Positions 46,536 to 54,322 of a DNA stretch of 64,000 nt are shown here, piece after piece. The position numbers were made by a program, and so were the translations under genes. The DNA comes from Pseudomonadota bacterium (GTDB lineage Bacteria > Pseudomonadota > Alphaproteobacteria > Acetobacterales > Acetobacteraceae). The notes beneath the pieces were generated by a model. The model saw only the letters and a list, made by a program, of their open reading frames with translations. It was not told where the DNA came from and made no database searches. Each line of letters opens with the position of its first letter. Position 1 is the first letter of the stretch. Where the stretch lies: contig JAJYYH010000036.1 of the NCBI GenBank assembly GCA_021801255.1, positions 186,001 through 250,000 on the forward strand, read 5' to 3'.

Positions 46536-47051
46536 TCACGGCGTCGCTGTCAGGATACGCTCCTCGAGCAGATAATCGAGGCCACGGCGCCAGCTTTCAT
46601 CGGTGTTGCCACGGATATCGACGCTGCCGGCGGCGCGTTTCCGCCCCGAGGAGGCATCCTCGATCACCAGATTGATGTTGAGAATGAGATCGCTCACCTT
46701 CTGCACCCAGCCATAGGCCGCCTCGCGCGCGCCGAGGCTCTGGGCGAGCGGCAATTCGCAGCCGTTGCAGCGCATGATATCGGGCTGTTTCGCGAGTTCT
46801 TCCCGCAAAGGCGCGGTCCCCAGTACGCGATAGCGCCCCGACTGGGCGAGCCTCTCGCGGAGTTGGTCATCGAGCGCCTTGAGCCGGGCCAGTTCGGCCG
46901 CGTTCGGAGGTGCGGGGGAGGTGTCGATGAGGGTGAAATCGAACACCGCGATCGGCGTCGGCGTGGCCTCGCCGGCGCGCACCGTGGCCGAGGCGGCGAG
47001 GATCGCGGCCATGCCGATCAGCGCCGCAGCGGCGGATAAAAATTTGTTCAC
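46536..47051 (-). CDS. DUF3280-like secreted protein of PQQ-alcohol oxidation loci
   Basis: 171 residues with a signal peptide (about 26 residues, ending VRA). The mature part starts TPIAVFDFTLIDTSPAPP and has RYRVLGTAPLREELAKQPDIMRCNGCELPLAQSLGA, the pattern of DUF3280 (DUF2380-related) proteins that accompany PQQ-dependent alcohol oxidation genes. Function unknown. GTG 47051 has the ribosome site GGGAGG. Divergent from the PQQ-associated ABC cluster, with 92 bases between that contain an alternating purine-pyrimidine tract. Confidence 0.78.
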   Translation of the reverse strand: MNKFLSAAAALIGMAAILAASATVRAGEATPTPIAVFDFTLIDTSPAPPNAAELARLKALDDQLRERLAQSGRYRVLGTAPLREELAKQPDIMRCNGCELPLAQSLGAREAAYGWVQKVSDLILNINLVIEDASSGRKRAAGSVDIRGNTDESWRRGLDYLLEERILTATP

Positions 47052-47096
47052 AAGACCTCCCTCTGTTATGCCAGGGCGAAAGATGGCAGCTTACCG

Positions 47097-47124
47097 GCGC
47101 ACGCGCACGCGCACGCGCGCGCGC
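47097..47124. repeat. Alternating purine-pyrimidine tract (CGCACG units)
   Basis: A run of about 28 bases built from repeated CGCACG units and then pure CG steps, directly before the ribosome site AAGGAGGAG of the binding-protein gene. Such tracts can take the Z-DNA form and can change length by slippage. Confidence 0.75.
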
Positions 47125-47143
47125 CTTGCCAAGGAGGAGATGT

Positions 47144-48376
47144 ATGCCGTTCCGCCGCGCGCGGTCACTGCTTTTGATGGCGCTGCTCGCCCTCGCGGGC
47201 GCGGGGCCGCTCGTCCCGCGCGCGGCCCGAGCCCAGGCCAACCCCGCGCCGCCGCGGGAAAGCGTCTTCGACATCGTCTATCTCGGCCTGGCACAACGGC
47301 CGGTGGCGCCCGCGAGCGCGCTCGGCCAGCCCGCCACGGATGACGGGCTCGCCGGCGCCAGGGTCGCGCTCGCCGATGACAACACCACCGGGCGCTTCAT
47401 CGGCCAGGGCTTTGCCCTCGATGCCGCGATTGCGCCCGACGAGGGGGGGGTGCTCGCGGCACTCCGCGATCGGCTGGGCAAGGGGGCGCGCGCCTTCGTC
47501 ACCGATCTGCCGCCTGCACTCCTGCTCAAGGCCGCCGATCTGCCCGAGGCGCGGGGGGCAACGCTGATCGATGCGACAACCAGCGATGACATGCTGCGCG
47601 CGGAGGGCTGCCGCGCCAATGTGCTGCATGTGCTGCCGAGCCGCGCCATGCGCGCCGATGCCCTGATGCAGTATCTCGTGGTGAAAAACTGGCGGCGCGT
47701 CATGCTGCTTGCCGGATCGACGCCGGAGGACCGGGCGGCGGCGGAAGCCTTCCGGCGCGCCGCGAAAAAATTCCAGATCAGGATCGTTGCTGATAAAACC
47801 TGGACATTTAATCCCGCTGAGCAGCGCGCCGATACTGGACATTTTGAGGTCAATACCGAAGTCGCCAACATCACCCAGGGCGTTGATTACGATATTTTGA
47901 TCGCCGCCGACGAGGAAGACAATTTCGCCGACCAGCTCGGCTATCGCGCCACCCTGGCGCGGCCGGTCGCCGGCGCGGCGGGGCTGATGCCCGTGGCGTG
48001 GTCGCCGGTCTATGACGAAACCGGGGCGACGCAATTGCAGAACCGCTTTTTTCGCAGTGCCCATCGCGTCATGACGGAGCGCGACTATGGCGCCTGGATG
48101 GCGGTGCGGGCCTTCGGCGAGGCGGTCATTCGTACCAGCAGCACCGATCCCGCGATCATCGGGGCCTATCTGCGCGGCCCGAAATTCGAGCTTGCCGCCT
48201 TCAAGGGTGAGCGTCTCAGTTTCCGCCCCTGGGATGGGCAGCTGCGCCAGCCGGTGCTGCTGGTCGATCCCGTCTCGCTCGTCTCGATTTCACCACAGCC
48301 GGGATTTCTCCATCAATTTTTCGAAACGGATACACTCGGCGTCGATCAACCGGAGAGCGCATGCCATATGCACTGA
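47144..48376 (+). CDS. Substrate-binding protein of the PQQ-alcohol dehydrogenase-associated ABC system
   Basis: Periplasmic LivK-like binding protein of 410 residues with a signal peptide (LLLMALLALAGAGPLVPRAARA). Mature part: VFDIVYLGLAQRP, VALADDNTTGRFIGQGF, MRADALMQYLVVKNWRRVMLLAG and DQLGYRATLARPVAGAAGLMPVAWSPVYDETGATQLQNRF, matching the binding proteins of the PQQ-dependent alcohol oxidation ABC system. ATG 47144 is chosen because AAGGAGGAG lies five bases upstream; the in-frame TTG at 47126 has no such site. Likely role: sensing or moving a toxic alcohol-derived compound. The end overlaps the propeller gene by 16 bases. Confidence 0.88.
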   Translation: MPFRRARSLLLMALLALAGAGPLVPRAARAQANPAPPRESVFDIVYLGLAQRPVAPASALGQPATDDGLAGARVALADDNTTGRFIGQGFALDAAIAPDEGGVLAALRDRLGKGARAFVTDLPPALLLKAADLPEARGATLIDATTSDDMLRAEGCRANVLHVLPSRAMRADALMQYLVVKNWRRVMLLAGSTPEDRAAAEAFRRAAKKFQIRIVADKTWTFNPAEQRADTGHFEVNTEVANITQGVDYDILIAADEEDNFADQLGYRATLARPVAGAAGLMPVAWSPVYDETGATQLQNRFFRSAHRVMTERDYGAWMAVRAFGEAVIRTSSTDPAIIGAYLRGPKFELAAFKGERLSFRPWDGQLRQPVLLVDPVSLVSISPQPGFLHQFFETDTLGVDQPESACHMH

Positions 48377-49335
48377 CCCGCGGCGCCGCCGCGCTCGTCG
48401 TCGTTCTGCTCGCGAGCGTTCCCGCGCGCGCCGATCATCTTTATCTTTCGAACGAGAAGGACAACACCATCACGGTGGTCGATGCCACGAGCCTCGCCAT
48501 CGTCAAGACGGTGGCGGTGGGTGCGCGCCCACGCGGGCTGCTGCTCTCGAAGGATCACAAGAGCCTCTATATCTGCACCTCGGATGCCGATCACATCGAG
48601 GAACTCGATCTCGCGACGCTTACCGTCACGCGCACGCTCCAAAGCGGGCCGGACCCCGAAACCTTTGCCTTGAGCCCGGACGGCAAGACGCTTTATGTTT
48701 CCAACGAGGATGACAACGAGGTCTCGGTCGTCGATATCGCGGCCGGGCGCATCGTCGATGAAATCCCGACCGGCGTCGAGCCCGAGGGCATGGCGGTGAG
48801 CCCGGATGGCAAGACCATCGTCAACACCTCCGAGACCACCAGCATGGCGCATTTCATCGACGCCGCCAGCCACAAGATGGTGGCGAGCGTGCTCGTCGGC
48901 TCGCGCCCGCGCTACGCCGAATTCAACAAGGATGGCTCGCTGGTCTGGGTTTCTTCCGAGGTCGGCGGCACTGTCTCGATCATCGACACCAGCCAGCACA
49001 AGGTTGTCCATACCGTCAATTTCGCCATCCCCGGCGTGCCGAGCGAGACCATCCAGGCGGTCGGGATCGCACTTTCCGAGGACGGCAAATGGGGCTTTGT
49101 CGCGCTCGGCCCGGCCAACCGCATCGCCGTCGTCGATGCCCATAGTTTCGCCGTGGAAAAATACCTCCTGGTCGGTCAGCGTGTCTGGCACATGGATTTT
49201 TCCTTCGACGGCAAGACGCTCTATTCCGCCAACGGGGTCAGCAACGACATGTCGGTGATCGATGTCGCGGCCATGAAGGTGACGAAATCGGTTCCGGTCG
49301 GGCATCTGCCCTGGGGTGTCGTGTATGGCCCCTGA
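48361..49335 (+). CDS. PQQ-catabolism-associated beta-propeller protein
   Basis: Secreted protein of 324 residues with a 24-residue signal peptide (ending ARA). It contains about seven YVTN-type propeller repeats, for example LYLSNEKDNTITVVDATSLAIVKTVAVG, TLYVSNEDDNEVSVVDIAAGRIV and LYSANGVSNDMSVIDVAAMKVTKSVPVG. This family sits with PQQ-dependent dehydrogenases and the linked ABC system; its job is unknown but it may hold periplasmic partners together. ATG 48361 lies inside the end of the binding-protein gene, and the stop overlaps the ATPase start, so translation is coupled through the cluster. Confidence 0.88.
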   Translation: MPYALTRGAAALVVVLLASVPARADHLYLSNEKDNTITVVDATSLAIVKTVAVGARPRGLLLSKDHKSLYICTSDADHIEELDLATLTVTRTLQSGPDPETFALSPDGKTLYVSNEDDNEVSVVDIAAGRIVDEIPTGVEPEGMAVSPDGKTIVNTSETTSMAHFIDAASHKMVASVLVGSRPRYAEFNKDGSLVWVSSEVGGTVSIIDTSQHKVVHTVNFAIPGVPSETIQAVGIALSEDGKWGFVALGPANRIAVVDAHSFAVEKYLLVGQRVWHMDFSFDGKTLYSANGVSNDMSVIDVAAMKVTKSVPVGHLPWGVVYGP

Positions 49336-50149
49336 GAGCGCGGTGGCGGCCGTGCCCCCCGAGGCCAGTTTCGATCGGCGGGCGGATCACGGCCCGCCGG
49401 CGCTTCTGGTGCGGGGCCTGAGCCACGCTTTCGGGGCGCGCCAGGTGCTGCGCGATGTGTCGCTCACCGTCGGGCGCGGCGATTTCACCGTGCTGCTCGG
49501 CCTCAACGGGGCCGGCAAAACCACGCTGTTCGCGCTGATCACCCGGCTCTATCACAGCCGCGCGGGAAAAATCGAGGTGTTTGGCGCCAATATCCAGAGC
49601 GCGCCGGAGGCCGCGCTCAAGCGCATGGGCGTGGTGTTCCAGCAATCGACCCTCGATCTCGATCTTACCGTCGAGCAGAATCTTTACTACCACGCGGCGC
49701 TGCACGGCATGCGGCGGGGCGCGGCGCGTCAGCGGATCGGCGAGGAGCTGGCGCGGATCGGCTTGACCGAGCGCCGCCGCGATCGCGTCCGCCTGCTTTC
49801 CGGCGGCCAACGCCGGCGCGTCGAACTGGCGCGCGCGCTGGTGCACGATCCCTCGCTGCTGCTGCTTGACGAACCGACGGTCGGGCTGGACATGGCGAGC
49901 CGGCAGTTCCTCCTCGATCATGTCCGCCAGCTCTGCCGCGCGCGCGGGATCGGCGTGCTGTGGGCAACGCATCTGATCGACGAGGCGGTGGGCGATGCGC
50001 GCATCATCGTGCTGCATCAGGGCGAGAAGCGCGCCGAGGGCCCGCTTGACGAAATTCTCGCGATGACCGGCACGCGCGATCTCAAGGCCGCGTTCGACCT
50101 CTTGATCGGGAGCGCGGCGGCGGGCGCGGCGGAGGGGGATGCGCCATGA
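49325..50149 (+). CDS. ABC transporter ATPase of the PQQ-alcohol dehydrogenase-associated system
   Basis: ABC ATPase of 274 residues with intact motifs: Walker A GLNGAGKTT near residue 58, Q-loop VFQQSTLDLDLT, signature LSGGQRRRVELARAL, Walker B LLLLDEPTVGLD and the switch His in ATHLIDEA. The sequence resembles exporter-type ATPases of the DrrA class, which fits the single permease that follows. ATG 49325 or GTG 49316 can be the start; both overlap the propeller gene. Its stop overlaps the permease start (ATGA). Confidence 0.9.
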   Translation: MAPESAVAAVPPEASFDRRADHGPPALLVRGLSHAFGARQVLRDVSLTVGRGDFTVLLGLNGAGKTTLFALITRLYHSRAGKIEVFGANIQSAPEAALKRMGVVFQQSTLDLDLTVEQNLYYHAALHGMRRGAARQRIGEELARIGLTERRRDRVRLLSGGQRRRVELARALVHDPSLLLLDEPTVGLDMASRQFLLDHVRQLCRARGIGVLWATHLIDEAVGDARIIVLHQGEKRAEGPLDEILAMTGTRDLKAAFDLLIGSAAAGAAEGDAP

Positions 50150-50952
50150 CGGCGGCGCAGTATTCGCTTTGTCTCGCGGGCATCGTGCGGCGCGAGGCGT
50201 TGCGCTGGCTCAACCAGCGCGGGCGCTTCGTCTCGGCCCTCGTGCGCCCGTTGGTGTGGCTGGCGATTTTCGCCGCCGGGTTTCATTTCGTGCTCGGCGT
50301 CTCGATCATTCCCCCTTATGAGACCTACATCCCCTACGAGGTCTATATCGCCCCCGGCCTGCTCGCGATGATCCAGTTGTTCAACGGCATGCAGAGTTCG
50401 CTCTCGATGGTCTATGATCGCGAAATGGGCAGCATGAAGACCCTGATGATCAGCCCGTTCCCGCGCTGGTTCCTGCTGATCTCGAAGCTGCTCGCCGGGG
50501 TCGCGGTTTCCATCGTCCAGGCCTATATCTTTCTCGCCATCGCCTGGTTCTGGGAGATTGCGCCGCCGCCCTCGGGCTATTTCCTGGTGCTGCCCGCGCT
50601 CATTCTCTCGGGGCTGATGCTGGGGGCGCTCGGGCTCGTGCTGTCGTCCTTCATCCGTCAGCTGGAGAATTTCGCCGGCGTGATGAATTTCGTGATTTTT
50701 CCGATGTTCTTTACCTCCTCGGCGCTCTACCCGCTATGGCGGGTCGAGGAGGCAAGCCCGGTGATCTACTGGATTTCCGAGATCAACCCGTTTACCCATG
50801 CGACGGAACTGATCCGTTTCGCGCTCTATGACCGTTTCAACGCCCTCTCCGCCGCGGTGGTCGTGGCCTATCTCGTGGTCTTCGTTGGGCTCGCGGTCTG
50901 GGGCTACGATCCGGGGCGCGGGCTGATGGCGCGCCGGGCGGGGGCGGAATGA
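50146..50952 (+). CDS. ABC-2 type permease of the PQQ-alcohol dehydrogenase-associated system
   Basis: Membrane protein of 268 residues with about six helices, ABC-2 exporter type. MQSSLSMVYDREMGSMKTLMISPFPRWFLLISKLLAG is the conserved region before helix 3, and LENFAGVMNFVIFPMFFTSSALYPLWRV matches the C-terminal half of the family. With the ATPase it should export a compound, perhaps a toxic intermediate of alcohol oxidation. The next gene begins inside its 3' end. Confidence 0.9.
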   Translation: MTAAQYSLCLAGIVRREALRWLNQRGRFVSALVRPLVWLAIFAAGFHFVLGVSIIPPYETYIPYEVYIAPGLLAMIQLFNGMQSSLSMVYDREMGSMKTLMISPFPRWFLLISKLLAGVAVSIVQAYIFLAIAWFWEIAPPPSGYFLVLPALILSGLMLGALGLVLSSFIRQLENFAGVMNFVIFPMFFTSSALYPLWRVEEASPVIYWISEINPFTHATELIRFALYDRFNALSAAVVVAYLVVFVGLAVWGYDPGRGLMARRAGAE

Positions 50953-50963
50953 AGGAGCCCCGC

Positions 50964-51587
50964 ATGCCGCCCCGCCTGTTTTTCGCGCTTGCCCTCACGC
51001 TCACGCCGATCGCCGCCGGCGCCGCGCCGCCCGCGCGCGACCCGGATTGGCCGTGCCCGCAAATCCTGGTGGCGAAACTCTCTCCGGCGAGCTACTGGAG
51101 CGGGCCCCTGGCACAAGCCGGCGCGGATTGGCACGCGGAGCCAAAACTCGTCGATCTCATCGACGCCGTCTCGCCGCGTGGCGTCGCGACCGCCGCGGGC
51201 ACATCGCGGCTTGCCGCCTTCGCCGATCAGGTGCCGCAAGACGCGCGCGCCCGCGTGCTGCCGCTTTTGTTCGCCGGCCTCGTCGATCGGACCAACGAGG
51301 AACGCGACGTGATCATCACGCGGATCAAGGAGCTGGGACGGCGCCAGCGTTCGCTCGCCAAGCGTATCGAGGCCGACGAGGCGCGGCTACAGCAACTGCC
51401 CGAGAACGCGACCGGCGATGCCGCCGCGGAGCGCGCGGGCATTATCGAGCGCCATGATCTCCTGGTGCGAAGCTATCACGATATCGGCGCCACGCTCGGC
51501 TATGCCTGCCAAGTGCCGAGCGATCTCGATGCCCGCCTCGGCGCCTACGCCCAGACGCTCGCCGCGCGGCTGCCAGCGGCGCATTAG
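50964..51587 (+). CDS. Secreted protein of unknown function, last gene of the PQQ-associated cluster
   Basis: 207 residues with a signal peptide (MPPRLFFALALTLTPIAAGA). The mature part starts PDWPCPQILVAKLSPASYW and ends with a long charged helix (RTNEERDVIITRIKELGRRQRSLAKRIEADEARLQQLP) likely to form a coiled coil; two cysteines (WPCPQ, YACQ) may pair. ATG 50964 has AAGGAG seven bases upstream; ATG 50949 overlaps the permease stop but lacks a ribosome site. I do not know the family, although similar secreted proteins occur at the end of such clusters. Confidence 0.7.
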   Translation: MPPRLFFALALTLTPIAAGAAPPARDPDWPCPQILVAKLSPASYWSGPLAQAGADWHAEPKLVDLIDAVSPRGVATAAGTSRLAAFADQVPQDARARVLPLLFAGLVDRTNEERDVIITRIKELGRRQRSLAKRIEADEARLQQLPENATGDAAAERAGIIERHDLLVRSYHDIGATLGYACQVPSDLDARLGAYAQTLAARLPAAH

Positions 51588-51614
51588 TACAGCGTTTCCA
51601 TGGAGCGACCCCTG

Positions 51615-51713
51615 TCACGCGGCCTTACCGGTCATGTAAGTCCAGGTGTGACCAACAGGTTCGGCGTTGATGTCATCGAGACAGGCGAACGCGCTAGGTA
51701 AGTTGGGGATAAA
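51615..51713 (-). pseudogene. Possible 3' remnant of a lost gene
   Basis: On the minus strand 30-odd codons read FIPNLPSAFACLDDINAEPV and then GHTWTYMTGKAA before a TGA. The composition looks like real protein, but no start is present: the frame runs back into an AT-rich hairpin at 51717-51740. It may be the C-terminus of a gene, for instance a transposase, cut when the nuclease islet was inserted. I cannot assign a family. Confidence 0.25.
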
Positions 51714-51715
51714 AA

Positions 51716-51753
51716 CGGTTCTTTTTTGAAAAAAAGAACCAAAAAACTTTTTT
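51716..51753. repeat. AT-rich hairpin repeat, left of the nuclease gene
   Basis: GGTTCTTTTTT and AAAAAAGAACC form a stem with a two-base loop, followed by AAAAAACTTTTTT. Almost the same element lies at 53515-53550, on the other side of the OLD-family gene and in the same orientation. A third relative, inverted, is at 53609-53632. Read on the minus strand it could end transcription of the nuclease gene. Confidence 0.75.
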
Positions 51754-51791
51754 CTGTCAGACCGTCCTCTTTGCACGAGGCAAAGCACAAT

Positions 51792-53432
51792 TCAGCGCGG
51801 CGTGACGATCTCTGAAAGCTTGACCAAAAACTCGCCGATCTCAGTCGCCGAGAGTTCTTCCTTGGTCATCAGACGGGCGATTTTCCAACTATCCGCCTTC
51901 CGCCATGCAGGCTCGACGTCCCCCAATTTCTCCCACGGGTCGAGCGCCCGGTATTTTTCGCCCAAAGCCGCTTTGACCGCACGATCGGTGAAATAATTTT
52001 CAATGGCTCGGTGATGGGTAATGCAAGTTGTGAAACCAAGCTTCTGGCAGAGATCAACGAAATTTCTTCGCTTTTCGTCCGGCTCGTCTCGATGCGCCTT
52101 GCGTTCACTGTCGATGAGCGCGAAAATGCGATTGCACAACCTTTTGATTTCGCTGAGTTCCTGCTCTCGATCGCTGGAAATGAACTGATTGCCGCCGATC
52201 GGGAAAACGATCACTTGTTGCTCGATCCCGAGCAGGCGCAGAAATTCATGGAGGGTTTTGACGTCGTTCACGCCTTCGACAAGAAGAAGGGTCTCGCCGC
52301 CGAGGTCTTGAAACGCGGAAAAACTGAACTCGCCCAGGAATTCGGCGTAATGCGGCGTCGCCGAGAAGGGCCGGACGGTGCGCTTACCGTCTCGGAATTG
52401 CACGGTGTAAATATCGTTCGCGACCGAGCGGGCGAGGCCCAAAGAATGGGTGGAGAATACCACCCCCTCGCGCGCGTAGCTCGCCAGCGCCGAAAGAAAC
52501 GAAAGCTGGAGCGACGGGTGGAGATTGGCCTCAGGCTCGTCGATCAGAAGCAACGAGGGCGATTGCATCGCCGCATTGCCCAACGCGACGATGAATTGCG
52601 CGACGCCGGAGCCGAGTTCTTCGAGCCGGTAGGTTTTCCCAGAGATTTTTACCAGGAGCGTTTTTTTGTCTGTTGCAGCGTTGATTTCTAGCCGATCGAA
52701 ATGAAACAATTTTTCGATATCGCGCGTTACCCGCTCGATGCGATCGGCCTGATCCTTATTGCCGCCATTTTTCCAGTGGTCCCATTCCGTCACGAAATTC
52801 GTGCCAATCTTCATGTCGAAATGGTCTCGCGCACCCTCATTCAGCGCATTTCGGAACGAGCCGAAATAACGTGTGTCACAGAAAATATTTAGAGTTTCAA
52901 CAAATTTTGAACAATTAACATGAACATTATCTGCATTTAATATGTGGGGAAGCCGTCCTTGTTTGACATTTGTTGGCCTAGGAAGTTTGTTATGAGCTTT
53001 ACATCCATATAACTCAGTCATAATAGAAAATTGTTGTTGAAATTTTAGACAAAAAATTATCTTTTTTAAATAATCTAAATCAGAATCACTGGAAAATATG
53101 TCGAGAATTTCAATGACAAGGCGCATATCTCGTTTGTTTTCGTTAGAAAAAACTTCCGTTCCATCTGAAACTCCTGATGCGCTAAACGGCAGATCATAAT
53201 ATTGTTCATTAAGAAAAAAATTAGATCCATAATTAACAGGACTATGATTGCGACGAACGAAAAATTCGAAAAGCTGGCGCATTTCATAAAAAAACCGCAT
53301 CAGCGACGATTTGCCGCTGTTGTTTGGACCGACGAACGCGGCAAACCCAGCCTCGCCGCCGAGTTCGAAAACAGCCGGATTTTCGTCCGAAAACCCCCGA
53401 TAATTCGAGAGCGTGACCCTGACGCGGTGCAT
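51792..53432 (-). CDS. OLD-family ATP-dependent nuclease (ATPase plus TOPRIM)
   Basis: 546 residues. ATPase half: Walker A GPNNSGKS (35-42), the signature-like region LEELGSGVAQFIVALGNA, Walker B LLLIDEPEANLHP near residue 296 and the switch His in FSTHSLG. TOPRIM half: the metal Glu in LLLVEGVNDVKTL (about 386) and an Asp in FALIDSERKAHRDEP (about 440). No UvrD-type helicase follows, so it resembles class 1 OLD proteins, some of which act against phages; defence is an inference. ATG 53432 has GGAGG five bases upstream. The central part (about 52880-53280) is AT-rich, unlike the gene ends and the genome, which points to transfer. Flanked by hairpin repeats. Confidence 0.85.
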   Translation of the reverse strand: MHRVRVTLSNYRGFSDENPAVFELGGEAGFAAFVGPNNSGKSSLMRFFYEMRQLFEFFVRRNHSPVNYGSNFFLNEQYYDLPFSASGVSDGTEVFSNENKRDMRLVIEILDIFSSDSDLDYLKKIIFCLKFQQQFSIMTELYGCKAHNKLPRPTNVKQGRLPHILNADNVHVNCSKFVETLNIFCDTRYFGSFRNALNEGARDHFDMKIGTNFVTEWDHWKNGGNKDQADRIERVTRDIEKLFHFDRLEINAATDKKTLLVKISGKTYRLEELGSGVAQFIVALGNAAMQSPSLLLIDEPEANLHPSLQLSFLSALASYAREGVVFSTHSLGLARSVANDIYTVQFRDGKRTVRPFSATPHYAEFLGEFSFSAFQDLGGETLLLVEGVNDVKTLHEFLRLLGIEQQVIVFPIGGNQFISSDREQELSEIKRLCNRIFALIDSERKAHRDEPDEKRRNFVDLCQKLGFTTCITHHRAIENYFTDRAVKAALGEKYRALDPWEKLGDVEPAWRKADSWKIARLMTKEELSATEIGEFLVKLSEIVTPR

Positions 53433-53511
53433 GCTTCCTCCCAATGCCGCAATGAGGCACAACAACAGAGAAAGTAAAGTTGGCAGCCTACCCCAAGCGA
53501 TATTCAGGAAT

Positions 53512-53550
53512 AACGTTCTTTTTTTGAAAAAAAAGAACCAAAAAACTTTT
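53512..53550. repeat. AT-rich hairpin repeat, right of the nuclease gene
   Basis: GTTCTTTTTTT and AAAAAAAGAAC form a stem, followed by CAAAAAACTTTT. Same orientation and nearly the same sequence as the element at 51716-51753, so the two form direct repeats around the nuclease gene. Confidence 0.75.
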
Positions 53551-53562
53551 ACCCGATTTTAC

Positions 53563-53589
53563 CGTGACAGTGCCATCGGCACTGTCACG
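53563..53589. repeat. Perfect 12-bp inverted repeat
   Basis: CGTGACAGTGCC, a three-base loop ATC, then GGCACTGTCACG. The stem is perfect and GC-rich, without a T-run, so it is not a standard intrinsic terminator; it may be an operator, a recombination site or part of the islet boundary. Confidence 0.8.
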
Positions 53590-53608
53590 CCGGCGAAAAG
53601 TCTTTTTG

Positions 53609-53632
53609 CTTCTTTTTCTTCAGAAAAAGAAG
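53609..53632. repeat. AT-rich hairpin, third and inverted relative
   Basis: CTTCTTTTTCT and AGAAAAAGAAG pair perfectly around a two-base loop. On the minus strand it is followed by CAAAAAGACTTTT, much like the tail of the elements at 51716 and 53512, so it seems to be a diverged inverted copy. It lies 20 bases beyond the stop of the SDR gene and may end its transcript. Confidence 0.7.
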
Positions 53633-53651
53633 GGCTTTCTCTCCCTGATCC

Positions 53652-54320
53652 TCACGCCAAACACACTTCCACCAAACGCGGCGCGATGGTTTCGGGGCGG
53701 GGGAGGGTGGTTGGGTCTTCGCCGGGCATGGCGGCGGCGCGGAGGCGGGTGGCCATGGGGCCGGGGTTGAAGAGTTCGGCGCGGAGCCGTCCGCCCTCTA
53801 TTTCGGCGGCCCAAGTGCGAACCAGGTTTGCCGCCCCGGCCTTGGTCGCGCCGTAGGCGCCCCAATAGGCGCGCGGGGTTGCGGCCAGATCGTCGGTCAC
53901 GAACACCGCCCGCCCGGCTTCGGCGATGGCGAGCAGCGGGCCCAGGCTTCGGATCAGGCGCCAGGTGCTGGAGAGATTGACCGCGACGACGTCGGCCCAG
54001 TCATCAGGCAGGATATGCGGCGCGGGGGTGAGGCGCCCGAGGCTGGCCGCGCAATGGACCAGGATATCGAGGCGGCGGAAGCGTTCGAAGAGGCTTGGCC
54101 CGAGGGCATCGAGGGCCGCGCCGTCGTGCAGATCGAGCGGCAGCAGGGTCGCTTGGCCGCCAGCGGCGCGGATCGCGTCATCGGTTTCTTCCAGCCCGCC
54201 CTGACTGCGCGCGGTGATCACGACATGGGCGCCGAGACGGGCCAGCTCGATCGCCGTGGCGCGGCCGAGGCCCCGGCTCGCGCCGGTGACGAGGGCGATT
54301 TTTCCGGCCAATACCGCCAT
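53652..54320 (-). CDS. Short-chain dehydrogenase/reductase family protein
   Basis: 222 residues with a Rossmann fold: cofactor motif TGASRGLGRATA near residue 13, the segment LDILVHCAAS (NNAG-like place) and YGATKAG with the catalytic Tyr and Lys. The catalytic Ser position, normally in a VTS motif, reads FVTDD here, so activity may be altered. Substrate unknown. It follows purF by two bases but carries its own ATG and is transcribed in the same direction, so it may be co-transcribed with cvpA-purF. Confidence 0.83.
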   Translation of the reverse strand: MAVLAGKIALVTGASRGLGRATAIELARLGAHVVITARSQGGLEETDDAIRAAGGQATLLPLDLHDGAALDALGPSLFERFRRLDILVHCAASLGRLTPAPHILPDDWADVVAVNLSSTWRLIRSLGPLLAIAEAGRAVFVTDDLAATPRAYWGAYGATKAGAANLVRTWAAEIEGGRLRAELFNPGPMATRLRAAAMPGEDPTTLPRPETIAPRLVEVCLA

Positions 54321-54322
54321 GT

